Assembly: GCA_027489095.1 (NCBI GenBank)
Contig: JAIYAL010000192.1
Location: 1 to 41,882, forward strand
Length of the DNA: 41,882 nt
Reading direction: 5' to 3'
Source: Erythrobacteraceae bacterium
GTDB lineage: Bacteria; Pseudomonadota; Alphaproteobacteria; Sphingomonadales; Sphingomonadaceae
How positions within the stretch are numbered: the stretch's first letter is position 1; each line of letters opens with the position of its first letter. The notes under the pieces were generated by a model, which ran no database searches, was not told the origin of the DNA, and saw only the letters and a program-made list of their open reading frames with translations. Shown here piece after piece: positions 34,343-41,882 of this stretch. Made by a program: the position numbers and the translations under genes.

Positions 34343-35005
34343 TTATCGATTGGGCGCGATACCATAGGCGGCAAGGAAGACGTCGACCGCGCCGATGATC
34401 CGGTTGTCGCGTTCCGCGGCGCTGACGCTGGCACCGAAGCGGCTTTCGAGATCGCCCATGCCCTTGCACATCGAGACGAATTGTTCGGCGGCAAGCGTCG
34501 GATCGTGGATCGACAATTCCCCCGCCTCGGCCTCGGCGGCGAGCCAGGCGCCGAAGGCCTGCTTCATGCGCCACGGCCCGGCTTCGAGAAAGGCCGCGCC
34601 GATCGCCGGATCGCTCTGGGTCTCGGCGGCGATGCGGCGTTCGAACTGCATCATCTCGGGGCGGAACAGGAACGCGTGGATCGCCTGTCCGATGTCGATC
34701 AGGCGCGCGCGAATCGGGCCCTTGGCGGTGCGCTCGATCGAGAAGTGCCCGCGCATCTTCTCGCATTCGCTCTCGACTGCGGCGGTGAACAAAGCGCGCT
34801 TGTCGCCGAACTGGTTGTAGATCGTGACCTTGGAAACCCGAGCGTCGGCGGCGACCTGCTCGATTGCGGTTGCGGCATAGCCGTTCTGGAAAAAGTGATG
34901 CGCGGCGGTCTCGACGATGGCCGCGCGTTTGGCGGCGTCGAGCGGCCGCCCAGCCTTGCGGCGGGGCGAAGTTTTTTCAGGCCCGGATGAACACCCGATT
35001 GACAA
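34343..35005 (-). CDS. TetR-family repressor of the divergent exporter operon
   Basis: 220 residues from a TTG start (35003-35005). A stop lies in frame 15 bases upstream, and no ATG or GTG is available. The N-terminal helix-turn-helix region reads AAHHFFQNGYAATAIEQVAADARVSKVTIYNQFGDKRALF, a classic TetR pattern. The C-terminal ligand domain (about 80-215) is unremarkable. It diverges from the ABC exporter operon; two inverted repeats lie just ahead of its start codon, so it probably represses itself and the exporter until an inducing compound binds. The inducer is unknown. Confidence 0.92.
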   Translation of the reverse strand: MSIGCSSGPEKTSPRRKAGRPLDAAKRAAIVETAAHHFFQNGYAATAIEQVAADARVSKVTIYNQFGDKRALFTAAVESECEKMRGHFSIERTAKGPIRARLIDIGQAIHAFLFRPEMMQFERRIAAETQSDPAIGAAFLEAGPWRMKQAFGAWLAAEAEAGELSIHDPTLAAEQFVSMCKGMGDLESRFGASVSAAERDNRIIGAVDVFLAAYGIAPNR

Positions 35006-35041
35006 AATGAACGGCTCCGTTCAATTAAACGATACCGTTCA
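34999..35041 (+). promoter_or_regulatory. Exporter promoter with two TetR-type operators
   Basis: A perfect -35 TTGACA (34999-35004) overlaps the tetR start codon. Operator 1 is TGAACGG-CT-CCGTTCA (35008-35023), perfect. Operator 2 (35026-35041) has TAAACGA-TA-CCGTTCA, matching it in the right arm and in 5 of 7 left-arm bases. Their centres are 18 bases apart, and operator 1 lies in the promoter spacer, so binding would block RNA polymerase. A weak -10 AATTAA (35023-35028) is possible. Confidence 0.75.
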
Positions 35042-35100
35042 CTAATGCGCCGATTCGTCCACACGCGCAACCCTATCTGCTCGTAAAGGTTCCCGCCCAC

Positions 35101-36237
35101 GTGCTCTGGATCGCCATCAGGATGCTCACCGGGGATGCCCAGAAGTTCTACGGGCTGTTGTTCGGCATCGCCTTTTCGACGCTGTTGATCACCCAGCAGA
35201 TGACGATCTTCGTCAACCTCGTCGAACGCGGGGCGAGCGGGGTCTACAACGCGCCTGAAGCGCAGGTCTGGGTGATGGACCCGGTCAGCCGGACGACCGA
35301 TGTCAGCTACGCCATGCCCTCGACCGCGCTTGACAAGGTGCGTTCGGTTCCAGGGGTGGAATGGGCCGTGCCGCACCTGCGCGCGCAGGCCAATGTCCGT
35401 ACCAAGGATGGCGATCTCGAAGGCGTCGGGATCGTCGGGGTCGACGATGCGACCCTGATCGGCCTGCCGAAGCGCATGGCGACCAGCGACAAGTCCGTGC
35501 TGTTCGCGCCCGACACGGTGGTTATCGACGATGTCGGCGTCACCCGTCTGTTCTCGAACGGGGCGAGCCCGCTCGGCGAGCGGCTCGAACTCAACGACCA
35601 GCGGGCGGTGATTCGCGGCGTTGCTGACGCTATCCCCAGCTTCACCAGCACGGTGGTGCTCTACACGCGCTATTCCAACGCGCTCAACTTTGTCCCAGGC
35701 ACCCGCAACCGCCTTTCGTTCGTGCTCGTCGGCATCTCGCCCGGCCAGACACCCGAAGGGGTCGCCGCGCGCATCGAAAAAGACACCGGGTTGAAGGCCG
35801 AGACCCGCACGGAGTTCGCCCGCGCCGGCGTCGACTTCATCATCCAGAACACCGGCATTCCGACAAACTTCGGGATCACCGTGTTCCTCGGCTTCGTCGT
35901 CGGCGTGGCGATCGTGGGCCTCACCTTCAGCCTGTTCCTGCGCGACAACATCAAGCAGTTCGGCGCATTGAAGGCGATCGGCGTCACCAACGCAAAGATC
36001 GTCCAGATGGTCGCGGCGCAAGCGGGCCTCGTCGGCATGATCGGCTATGCGCTCGGCGTCATCGGCACGGTTGCCTTTATCAAGGGCTTCGGCGCCAACC
36101 CCTTCTTCAAGGGCTTCTACATCCCCTGGCAGATCCCGCTGATCAGCCTGACGGCGGTGGTGGTGATCCTTGCCATCACCGGGTTCATCGCGATCCGATC
36201 GGTGCTGAAAACCGAACCGGCCTCGGTGTTCCGGTGA
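35101..36237 (+). CDS. ABC exporter permease, DevC/MacB-FtsX-like
   Basis: 378 residues from a GTG at 35101 with AAAGG 11 bases upstream; an ATG at 35122 is an alternative. One N-terminal transmembrane segment (about 17-35), a large extracytoplasmic domain (about 40-255) and three C-terminal segments: FLGFVVGVAIVGLTFSLFL, then MIGYALGVIGTVAFI and ISLTAVVVILAITGFIAI. This is the FtsX/DevC fold, in which the loop transmits ATPase motion to an adaptor. First gene of the exporter operon; the next gene overlaps it by 4 bases. Confidence 0.9.
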   Translation: MLWIAIRMLTGDAQKFYGLLFGIAFSTLLITQQMTIFVNLVERGASGVYNAPEAQVWVMDPVSRTTDVSYAMPSTALDKVRSVPGVEWAVPHLRAQANVRTKDGDLEGVGIVGVDDATLIGLPKRMATSDKSVLFAPDTVVIDDVGVTRLFSNGASPLGERLELNDQRAVIRGVADAIPSFTSTVVLYTRYSNALNFVPGTRNRLSFVLVGISPGQTPEGVAARIEKDTGLKAETRTEFARAGVDFIIQNTGIPTNFGITVFLGFVVGVAIVGLTFSLFLRDNIKQFGALKAIGVTNAKIVQMVAAQAGLVGMIGYALGVIGTVAFIKGFGANPFFKGFYIPWQIPLISLTAVVVILAITGFIAIRSVLKTEPASVFR

Positions 36238-36983
36238 GCGAGGCGAGCATCATGGACACGACAAGCATCGGCGGGTGCGCTCCGGAAGCGGCGATCTGCG
36301 CGCGCGGGATCAGCCGCGATTTCGAGGCAGGGCAGACCACCATCCGCGTGCTGCACTCGATCAACACCGACATCCGCCCAGGCGAGATGACCTTTGTCGT
36401 GGGCGAGAGTGGCTCGGGCAAGACGACGCTGATCTCGATCATGTGCGGCATCCTCTACCCGACCGAGGGCGAGGTGAAGGTGTTCGGAACCGACATCTAC
36501 TCTTTGACCGACACCGAACTGGTCAAGTTCCGGCTCAAGAACATCGGCTTCATCTTCCAGCAGTACAACCTCATCCCCTCGATCGACGTCGCGTCCAACG
36601 CCGCCGTGCCGCTGATCGCGCAAGGTGTGCCGCGCGAGGAAGCGCGCGAACGGGCCAAGGTACTGCTCGACAAGCTCAATATCGGCAATCAGGCGGACAA
36701 GCTGCCGCGCCAGCTCTCGGGTGGGCAGCAGCAGCGCGTCGCGATCGCCCGAGCGCTCGTGCACGAACCGCGCCTTGTTGTCTGCGACGAGCCGACCGCG
36801 GCGCTCGACGCGAGTTCGGGCCGCCGGGTGATGGATCTCCTGCGCGAGGTCGCGATTGCCCCCGACCGAGCCTGCATCATCGTCACCCACGACAACCGCA
36901 TCTTCGATCTCGCCGACCGGATCATCGTGCTCGAGGACGGGCGCATCACCCATGACGGGAAAGAGATGCCCGATGATCACTGA
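36234..36983 (+). CDS. ABC exporter ATPase, DevA/MacB-like
   Basis: 249 residues from a GTG at 36234 that overlaps the permease stop; an ATG at 36252 has a better ribosome site (GAGGCGAG) and may be the true start. Walker [10 protein letters not shown] (57-65), Q-loop [11 protein letters not shown], signature LSGGQQQR (161-168), Walker B LVVCDEPT (181-188) and H-loop VTHDNRI. It forms a dimer with the permease in the inner membrane to drive the exporter. Confidence 0.93.
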   Translation: MSEASIMDTTSIGGCAPEAAICARGISRDFEAGQTTIRVLHSINTDIRPGEMTFVVGESGSGKTTLISIMCGILYPTEGEVKVFGTDIYSLTDTELVKFRLKNIGFIFQQYNLIPSIDVASNAAVPLIAQGVPREEARERAKVLLDKLNIGNQADKLPRQLSGGQQQRVAIARALVHEPRLVVCDEPTAALDASSGRRVMDLLREVAIAPDRACIIVTHDNRIFDLADRIIVLEDGRITHDGKEMPDDH

Positions 36984-37034
36984 CGCCGCTCTCTCCATCG
37001 CACCCCTCTCCCCTCTGAACCCGCCGAGGACATC

Positions 37035-38024
37035 ATGTTCCGCAATGTGAGCTTTGCCCGCCAGATCCTGCCGATTGCCGCGCTGATCGGCGTCGTCTTC
37101 GCGGCCTATTTGATCTTTTTCGGCCTGCCCGACCGCTCGACCGCCGAACCGGCCGAACAGCCGCCAAAGGCGGTCGGCAAGCTCGCCAATGGCCCGCGCG
37201 TGGCTGGAGCGGGTGTCGTCGAGCCGTCGAGCGAGGTGATCGATATCGGCTCGGCGCTCTCGGGGCTCGTAACCGAAGTCCGCGTACGCCCCGGCGACCG
37301 TGTGGCGAAGGGCGAAGTGCTGTTCCTCGTCGACGCCCGCGCAGCTCGCGCGCAGCTCGCCCAGGCCAATGCCGCGATAACCGAGGCCCGCGCGGCCATC
37401 GCCGAGGCGGCCGCCGCGCAGAAGACCGCGCGCGAGCAGCTCGCGCTTTACCGCGGACTGGCCGACCCCGCTGCGGTCAGCCGCGCCGAAGTGATCCGCG
37501 CCGAAGGCGAGGAAGCCGCCGCAACCAGCCGCTTCGGATCGGCCCGCGCCCGGCTCGCCGCCGCGCAATCCGCCGCCGCCGCAGCCCGCACCGAGATCGA
37601 GCGGCTGACCATACGCGCACCGATTTCGGGCGAGATCCTCTCGGTCAACGTCCACCCTGGTGAATTCGTCGCCACCCAGGGCGGCGGAAACAGCCAGCCC
37701 TTCATGCAAATGGGCGAGACCAACCCGCTGCATGTCCGGGTCGACATCGACGAGAACGAGATCGGGCGCGTGAACTTGGGCGCTCCGGCGGTGATCAGTC
37801 CGCGCGGCGCGGCCGAGCTGCACGTCAACGCGACCTTCGTTCGCGCCGAACCGCAGGTCGTGCCCAAGCGTTCGCTCACCAATTCGGCCGCCGAGCGGGT
37901 GGACGTGCGGGTGCTCCAGCTGATCTACGCCCTGCCGCCGAGTGAGGCGTTCCGCGTAGGTCAGCAGATCGACGCTTTCATCCCGGCCAAGGCGGGCGCC
38001 CCGGCCAAGCAAAAGGGGAGCTGA
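37035..38024 (+). CDS. HlyD/DevB-type membrane fusion protein
   Basis: 329 residues: one N-terminal transmembrane anchor (about 11-31), a biotinyl-lipoyl-like half (GLVTEVRVRPGDRVAKGEVLFLVDARAA in pieces, about 78-105), a long alanine-rich coiled coil (about 105-195), the second lipoyl half IRAPISGEILSVNVHPGEFV and a beta-barrel part. It is the periplasmic adaptor linking the permease to the NodT-like channel. AGGA before the ATG; 51 bases after the ATPase gene. Confidence 0.9.
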   Translation: MFRNVSFARQILPIAALIGVVFAAYLIFFGLPDRSTAEPAEQPPKAVGKLANGPRVAGAGVVEPSSEVIDIGSALSGLVTEVRVRPGDRVAKGEVLFLVDARAARAQLAQANAAITEARAAIAEAAAAQKTAREQLALYRGLADPAAVSRAEVIRAEGEEAAATSRFGSARARLAAAQSAAAAARTEIERLTIRAPISGEILSVNVHPGEFVATQGGGNSQPFMQMGETNPLHVRVDIDENEIGRVNLGAPAVISPRGAAELHVNATFVRAEPQVVPKRSLTNSAAERVDVRVLQLIYALPPSEAFRVGQQIDAFIPAKAGAPAKQKGS

Positions 38025-38028
38025 GGCC

Positions 38029-39447
38029 ATGCGCCGCCTGCCTTTCGCAGGGGTAGCGCTGCTCCCCCTTATGCTCGCCGCCTGCGCGGGGCTGCCCGAG
38101 GTCGCCACGCCGCAGCCTGACCTTCCGCGCGCCTTCTTCCACCAGCCGCAAGGGCCCGCCAGCACCGCTCTCGCCGCGCTGATGCCGACCGGCGATCCGG
38201 CCTATGCCGCGCTGTCTGCGGCGGCGCTGGCCAATGCCCCCAACCTTGCCGAAGCCGCCGCGCGGATCGATGCCGCCCGCGCCGGAGCCCGCAGCGCCGG
38301 GGCCGCACGCCTGCCCGACATCAGCGCCGACAGCGGCGTCACCCGCAACCGCATCAACCCCGCGCAATTCGGCGCAGCCGGGCAACAGGGCTTCATCCCG
38401 CGCGCGCAAACCTCCTACGGCGCCAACATCACCGCCAGCTGGGACCCCGACATCTTCGGACGGCTAAAGGCGCAGGAACGCGCCGCGCTCGCCCGGATCG
38501 ATAGCGCCACCGCGCAGGCGCAGGGCGTGCGGCTGGCGCTGCTCGCCGAGATCGCCGCGAGCATCACCGACTGGCGCGTGCTTGACGCGCGCGCCGCCGC
38601 GATTCTGGCCGATGGCGATGCCGCGCGCCAGCTTTCCGCGCTGGCGAAAGTGCGCGAGGATGCCGGGATCGCCCCCGGCTTCGACCGCGTGCGCGCCGAG
38701 GCGGCCGCGAGCGGCTCTGCCACACGCCTGGCCGCGCTCGAAAGTGACCGCGCGCAGCTGATCGGACGGCTGGTGACGCTGACCGCGCAGGACGCGGCCA
38801 CCGTGCGCGCCGCGCTGGCGGCTCGGGTGTCATCATTGAGGCTGGCCAATGCGCCTGCCACGCTGCCCTCCGATCTCCTCGCCAACCGCCCCGATGTGGC
38901 CGCCGCCGCGGCTGAACTCGCCGTGACCGACGCCGCCCTTGCCGCTGCGGCGCGGGCGCGCTTTCCGCGGATCACGCTGTCGGGGGTGATCGGCTTGCTC
39001 TCCTTCCGGCCGGCGGACTTCTTCGACGATTCGGTGGTCGGCACGCTGGCAGGCGGGATTGCCGGTCCGCTGCTCGATTTCGGCCGGGTGGGCGCGCAGA
39101 TCGATGCTGCCTCCGCCGACAAGCGCGCTGCCTTCGCTGCCTATCGCGGTGCGGTCTATCAGGCGCTGGGCGATGCGGAAGGCGCCTATGGCCTCGTCGC
39201 TGCCGCCGATGCCGAAAGCCGTCTCGCGGTCGACGAACACGGCCAGCTCACACGCGCGGCGAACCTTGCCGAGACCCGCTACAAGGCGGGGCTGGCGAGT
39301 TTTCTCGACGTGCTCGAAGCGCGCCGCGCTGCCGATGCCAGCGGCGAACGTTCGGCCGCGGCGCTCGGCCGCGCGGCCCGCGCGCGGATCGTGCTGTGGC
39401 AGGCGCTGGGCGGAGAAGTGACGGCTTCAGCTGCGCCGCTGCAATAA
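38029..39447 (+). CDS. NodT-family outer-membrane efflux lipoprotein
   Basis: 472 residues with a lipobox LAAC (Cys19) after a short signal. Two outer-membrane-efflux repeats are visible. They include [26 protein letters not shown] and [18 protein letters not shown] in the first half, and [35 protein letters not shown] with [16 protein letters not shown] in the second (each in pieces). It is a TolC-like trimeric channel. 4 bases after the adaptor stop. Its last 21 bases overlap the convergent MaoC-like gene. Confidence 0.92.
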   Translation: MRRLPFAGVALLPLMLAACAGLPEVATPQPDLPRAFFHQPQGPASTALAALMPTGDPAYAALSAAALANAPNLAEAAARIDAARAGARSAGAARLPDISADSGVTRNRINPAQFGAAGQQGFIPRAQTSYGANITASWDPDIFGRLKAQERAALARIDSATAQAQGVRLALLAEIAASITDWRVLDARAAAILADGDAARQLSALAKVREDAGIAPGFDRVRAEAAASGSATRLAALESDRAQLIGRLVTLTAQDAATVRAALAARVSSLRLANAPATLPSDLLANRPDVAAAAAELAVTDAALAAAARARFPRITLSGVIGLLSFRPADFFDDSVVGTLAGGIAGPLLDFGRVGAQIDAASADKRAAFAAYRGAVYQALGDAEGAYGLVAAADAESRLAVDEHGQLTRAANLAETRYKAGLASFLDVLEARRAADASGERSAAALGRAARARIVLWQALGGEVTASAAPLQ

Positions 39448-39876
39448 GGCCGTCCGCTCGCAGCGGCAGACTATCTCGTCGCGCTGGTTCCACATTTCGT
39501 GGATGAAGGTGACAACGCCCGCATCAGGGCGCGACTTGCTTTCCCGCAGCTCCTTGACCTCGGAATAGGCGCGCAGCGTATCGCCGATAAACACCGGCTT
39601 GGGCGTCACCACCTTGTCGAAGCCGAGATTGGCCACCAGCGTGCCGAGCGTTGTCTCGCCAACCGAAAGCCCGACCAGCAGGCTGAAGGTGAAGGTCGAA
39701 TTGACGAGAATCTGCCCGAACCCGCTCGCCTTGGCCGCCTCGATATCGAGATGAAGCGGCTGAGGGTTGTGGGTCATGGTCGAGAACAGCAGATTGTCGG
39801 TCTCGGTCACGGTGCGGCGGATCGGATGCTCGATCCGCTCGCCCACCTGCCATTCGTCGAAGAACTTGCCCGGCAT
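39427..39876 (-). CDS. MaoC-like hot-dog hydratase
   Basis: 149 residues. MaoC hot-dog fold with the hydratase pattern [18 protein letters not shown] (about 32-48), [12 protein letters not shown] and [15 protein letters not shown]. Members hydrate or dehydrate enoyl-CoA or similar thioesters, including mesaconyl-type substrates. It overlaps the CoA transferase-like gene by one base (TAATG), so the two are coupled, and overlaps the NodT gene tail to tail. Confidence 0.85.
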   Translation of the reverse strand: MPGKFFDEWQVGERIEHPIRRTVTETDNLLFSTMTHNPQPLHLDIEAAKASGFGQILVNSTFTFSLLVGLSVGETTLGTLVANLGFDKVVTPKPVFIGDTLRAYSEVKELRESKSRPDAGVVTFIHEMWNQRDEIVCRCERTALLQRRS

Positions 39877-40958
39877 TATGCGTCTGCCTGCCAGCGTGCG
39901 ACCACATCCGCGCCGTCATGCGTGCTCGAACGCACAGCGCCCGGCGTGCGGCTGAAGCGCGGCGCGGGTGCAGTGTGCCACATGCCATCGTGCTCCACGT
40001 AAGCGCCGCGCGCCTTCATGTGCGGATGCTCGCGCGCTTCCTCGATGCCAAGCACCGGGGCAAAGCAGGCATCGGTGCCCTCAAGCAGATCGCACCATTC
40101 GGCTTGCGTCTTCGTGGCAAACAGCGCCGCCAGCTGTTCGGCATAGGCGTCCCAGTTGGCCGGGTTCATCTGCGCCTGCGTCAGCTCTTCGGGCGCGCCA
40201 GCACGCTTGAGCATCTCGGCATAGAATTGCGGCTCGATCGACCCGAGCGATATCTCCTTACCGTCTGCGCAGGCGAAGCAGCGATAGAAATGCGCCGCCC
40301 CGCCAAGCATTCCGCGCCCACGCTCGGTGCTGAGATGCGGCAGGTGGCGCACGCCGAAGAAGAAGCTCATCAGGCTGGTCGCCCCGTCGACGATCGCGGC
40401 ATCGACCACCTGGCCCTTGCCTGACCGCTCACGTTCGTAGAGCGCGGCCATGATCCCGAAGGCGCAATACATCGACCCGCCCCCGAAATCGCCGACGAGG
40501 TTCTGCGGCGGGGTTGCGGTTTCGCCCTTCTTGCCAACCGCCGACAAGGCGCCGGTGATCGCGATGTAATTGATGTCATGCCCGGCGGCCTGAGCGAGCG
40601 GGCCCTCCTGCCCCCACCCGGTCATGCGCGCATAGACGAGGCGCGGATTGGCACCCAGCAGCTCTTCCGGCCCCAGCCCCAACCGCTCCATCACGCCGGG
40701 ACGGAACCCTTCGATGAGCACATCTGCGCTGGCGGCGGCGGCACGCACTGCGGCCTTGCCCTCATCGCTCTTGAGGTCGAGCGCCAGCCGGTGGCGCGCG
40801 CGTTCGACCACGGGGTTGCTGACACCCCCGCCCGGCCGATCGATCCGCACCACCTCGGCGCCGAGATCGGCGAGCAGCATGGCGACGTGCGGCCCCGGAC
40901 CGATGCCGGCGAATTCAAGCACCCTGAGGCCGGAAAGCGGCCCTTGCGACTGGCTCAT
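39876..40958 (-). CDS. Alpha-methylacyl-CoA racemase-like CoA-transferase family III protein
   Basis: 360 residues. The family III fold start [30 protein letters not shown] is followed by the three residues known for the racemase MCR/AMACR: His127 in AGHDINY, Asp157 in GDFGGGS and Glu242 in SIEPQFY. Their positions match the mycobacterial racemase almost exactly. The family otherwise holds CoA transferases such as CaiB. With the MaoC-like partner it suggests handling of branched or methylated acyl-CoA, perhaps sterol side chains or phytanate. ATG at 40956-40958 with GGGAGAG upstream. Confidence 0.88.
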   Translation of the reverse strand: MSQSQGPLSGLRVLEFAGIGPGPHVAMLLADLGAEVVRIDRPGGGVSNPVVERARHRLALDLKSDEGKAAVRAAAASADVLIEGFRPGVMERLGLGPEELLGANPRLVYARMTGWGQEGPLAQAAGHDINYIAITGALSAVGKKGETATPPQNLVGDFGGGSMYCAFGIMAALYERERSGKGQVVDAAIVDGATSLMSFFFGVRHLPHLSTERGRGMLGGAAHFYRCFACADGKEISLGSIEPQFYAEMLKRAGAPEELTQAQMNPANWDAYAEQLAALFATKTQAEWCDLLEGTDACFAPVLGIEEAREHPHMKARGAYVEHDGMWHTAPAPRFSRTPGAVRSSTHDGADVVARWQADA

Positions 40959-41076
40959 ATGTCTCTCCCTTTAGGCCAGCCTTAAGCGTGCCGCCGGACA
41001 GAGGGCAAGCCTCGCCATCCACACACAAAGGCAAAATTGCTTGTGACCGCGCCCGCAGCCTATACCTGCACCACCA

Positions 41077-41882
41077 TGCGCAGTCTGACCCATCTCGAAC
41101 GGCTCGAGGCCGAAAGCATCCACATTTTCCGCGAGGTTGTCGCCGAGGCGGAGAACCCGGTGATGCTCTATTCGGTGGGCAAGGACAGCTCAGTGATGCT
41201 GCATCTTGCGCGCAAGGCCTTCTACCCGGCGCCCCCGCCCTTCCCGATGCTTCATGTGGCAAGCGGTTGGGACTTCGCGGATCTTCTCACCCACCGCGAC
41301 CGCACGGTGCGCGAGTATGGCCTCAAGCTGATCATTGCCCAGAACGAGGACGCCGACGCGCAGGGTATCAACCCCTTCGACACTGGCAGTGCGCTCTATA
41401 GCCAAGCCCAGCTTACCGATCCGCTGAAGCGCGCCCTTACTGCCCACGGCTTTGATGCGGCCTTCGGCGGCGGGCGGCGCGATGAGGAGAAGGCGCGCGC
41501 CAAGGAGCGCATCTTCAGCTTCCGCAGCAGTGCGCATCGCTGGGACCCAAAGAACCAGCGCCCCGAGCTATGGAACCTCTACAACGCGAAGAAAAACAAG
41601 GGTGAAAGCATCCGCGTCTTCCCGATTTCGAACTGGACCGAGCTCGATATCTGGCAATATATCGCGCTCGAGAAGATCGACATCGTGCCGCTCTATTTCT
41701 CCAAGCCGCGCCCGACGGTGGAGCGTGACGGGATGCTGCTGGTGGTCGATGATGAGCGCTTCCGGTTGGAACCGGGCGAGGCACCGGTGATCCGCTCGGT
41801 CCGGTTCCGGACGCTGGGCTGCTACCCGCTGACCGGCGCAACGGTGAGCGAGGCGACCGCCATGAACGACATCATCCAGGAA
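41077..41882 (+). CDS. cysD: Sulfate adenylyltransferase subunit 2 (partial, 3' end outside window)
   Basis: 268 codons of an expected roughly 300 are present; the frame is open at base 41882. The PP-loop [10 protein letters not shown] (about 34-43), [39 protein letters not shown] and [18 protein letters not shown] are diagnostic of CysD, which with CysN makes adenosine 5'-phosphosulfate. Usually the loop region reads HVDTTWKF; here it reads HVASGWDF. The start is the ATG at 41077-41079; no strong ribosome site is visible. cysN would be expected just beyond the window. It diverges from the racemase gene. Confidence 0.95.

Overview
The window is GC-rich, densely coded DNA that reads as the chromosome of an alphaproteobacterium of the order Sphingomonadales, probably Erythrobacteraceae. 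The taxonomic call rests on gene content and protein style: the rpmH-rnpA-yidD-yidC-engB run, a UPF0262/GH25-like/cytidine deaminase run, a cysteine-free 41-residue L36, Sphingomonad-type TonB-dependent receptor and TonB proteins, and GTG/TTG starts. I see no prophage, insertion sequence, CRISPR array, rRNA or tRNA gene. Nearly all of it looks like ordinary core or near-core chromosome.

Layout. 1-4.5 kb (minus strand): an exported ClpP-fold-like protein, then rpmH, rnpA, yidD, yidC and engB, the ribosome/RNase P/membrane insertion block. The 242-base rpmH-rnpA gap is packed with five perfect hairpins. 4.7-9.5 kb: comM/yifB, a TonB-like protein, recQ and an HxlR regulator. 9.7-15.9 kb: a small exported protein, a HAD hydrolase, rpmJ, galE, a lipoprotein coupled to an M14 carboxypeptidase, and cdd/GH25-like/UPF0262. 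16-20 kb: dnaB, a diguanylate cyclase and a phospholipase D-family protein. 20-26.3 kb: a probable sulfur-acquisition island (Cys-rich Rrf2 regulator, YezD-like protein, TonB-dependent receptor, TauE/SafE permease), followed by an Amj-type lipid II flippase and convergent chrA. 26.6-28.7 kb: an aldehyde dehydrogenase and rpoZ. 28.9-31.7 kb: two ParA-like ATPase paralogues flanking a zinc-ribbon DUF3667 membrane protein. 31.7-34.2 kb: a small exported protein and ftsH. 34.3-39.4 kb: a TetR repressor divergent from a four-gene tripartite ABC exporter (DevC-like permease, ATPase, HlyD adaptor, NodT outer-membrane factor) with two near-identical operators between them. 39.4-41.9 kb: a MaoC-like hydratase with an alpha-methylacyl-CoA racemase-like protein, then the start of cysD.

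The genes that most clearly work together are the TetR-controlled exporter, the sulfur group (Rrf2, YezD, receptor and permease, with cysD 15 kb away and chrA nearby, chromate being a sulfate analogue), and the ParA-DUF3667-ParA trio, whose function I cannot assign and which is the best candidate here for an undescribed system. All function calls come from reading motifs and remembered family patterns. No database search was run.
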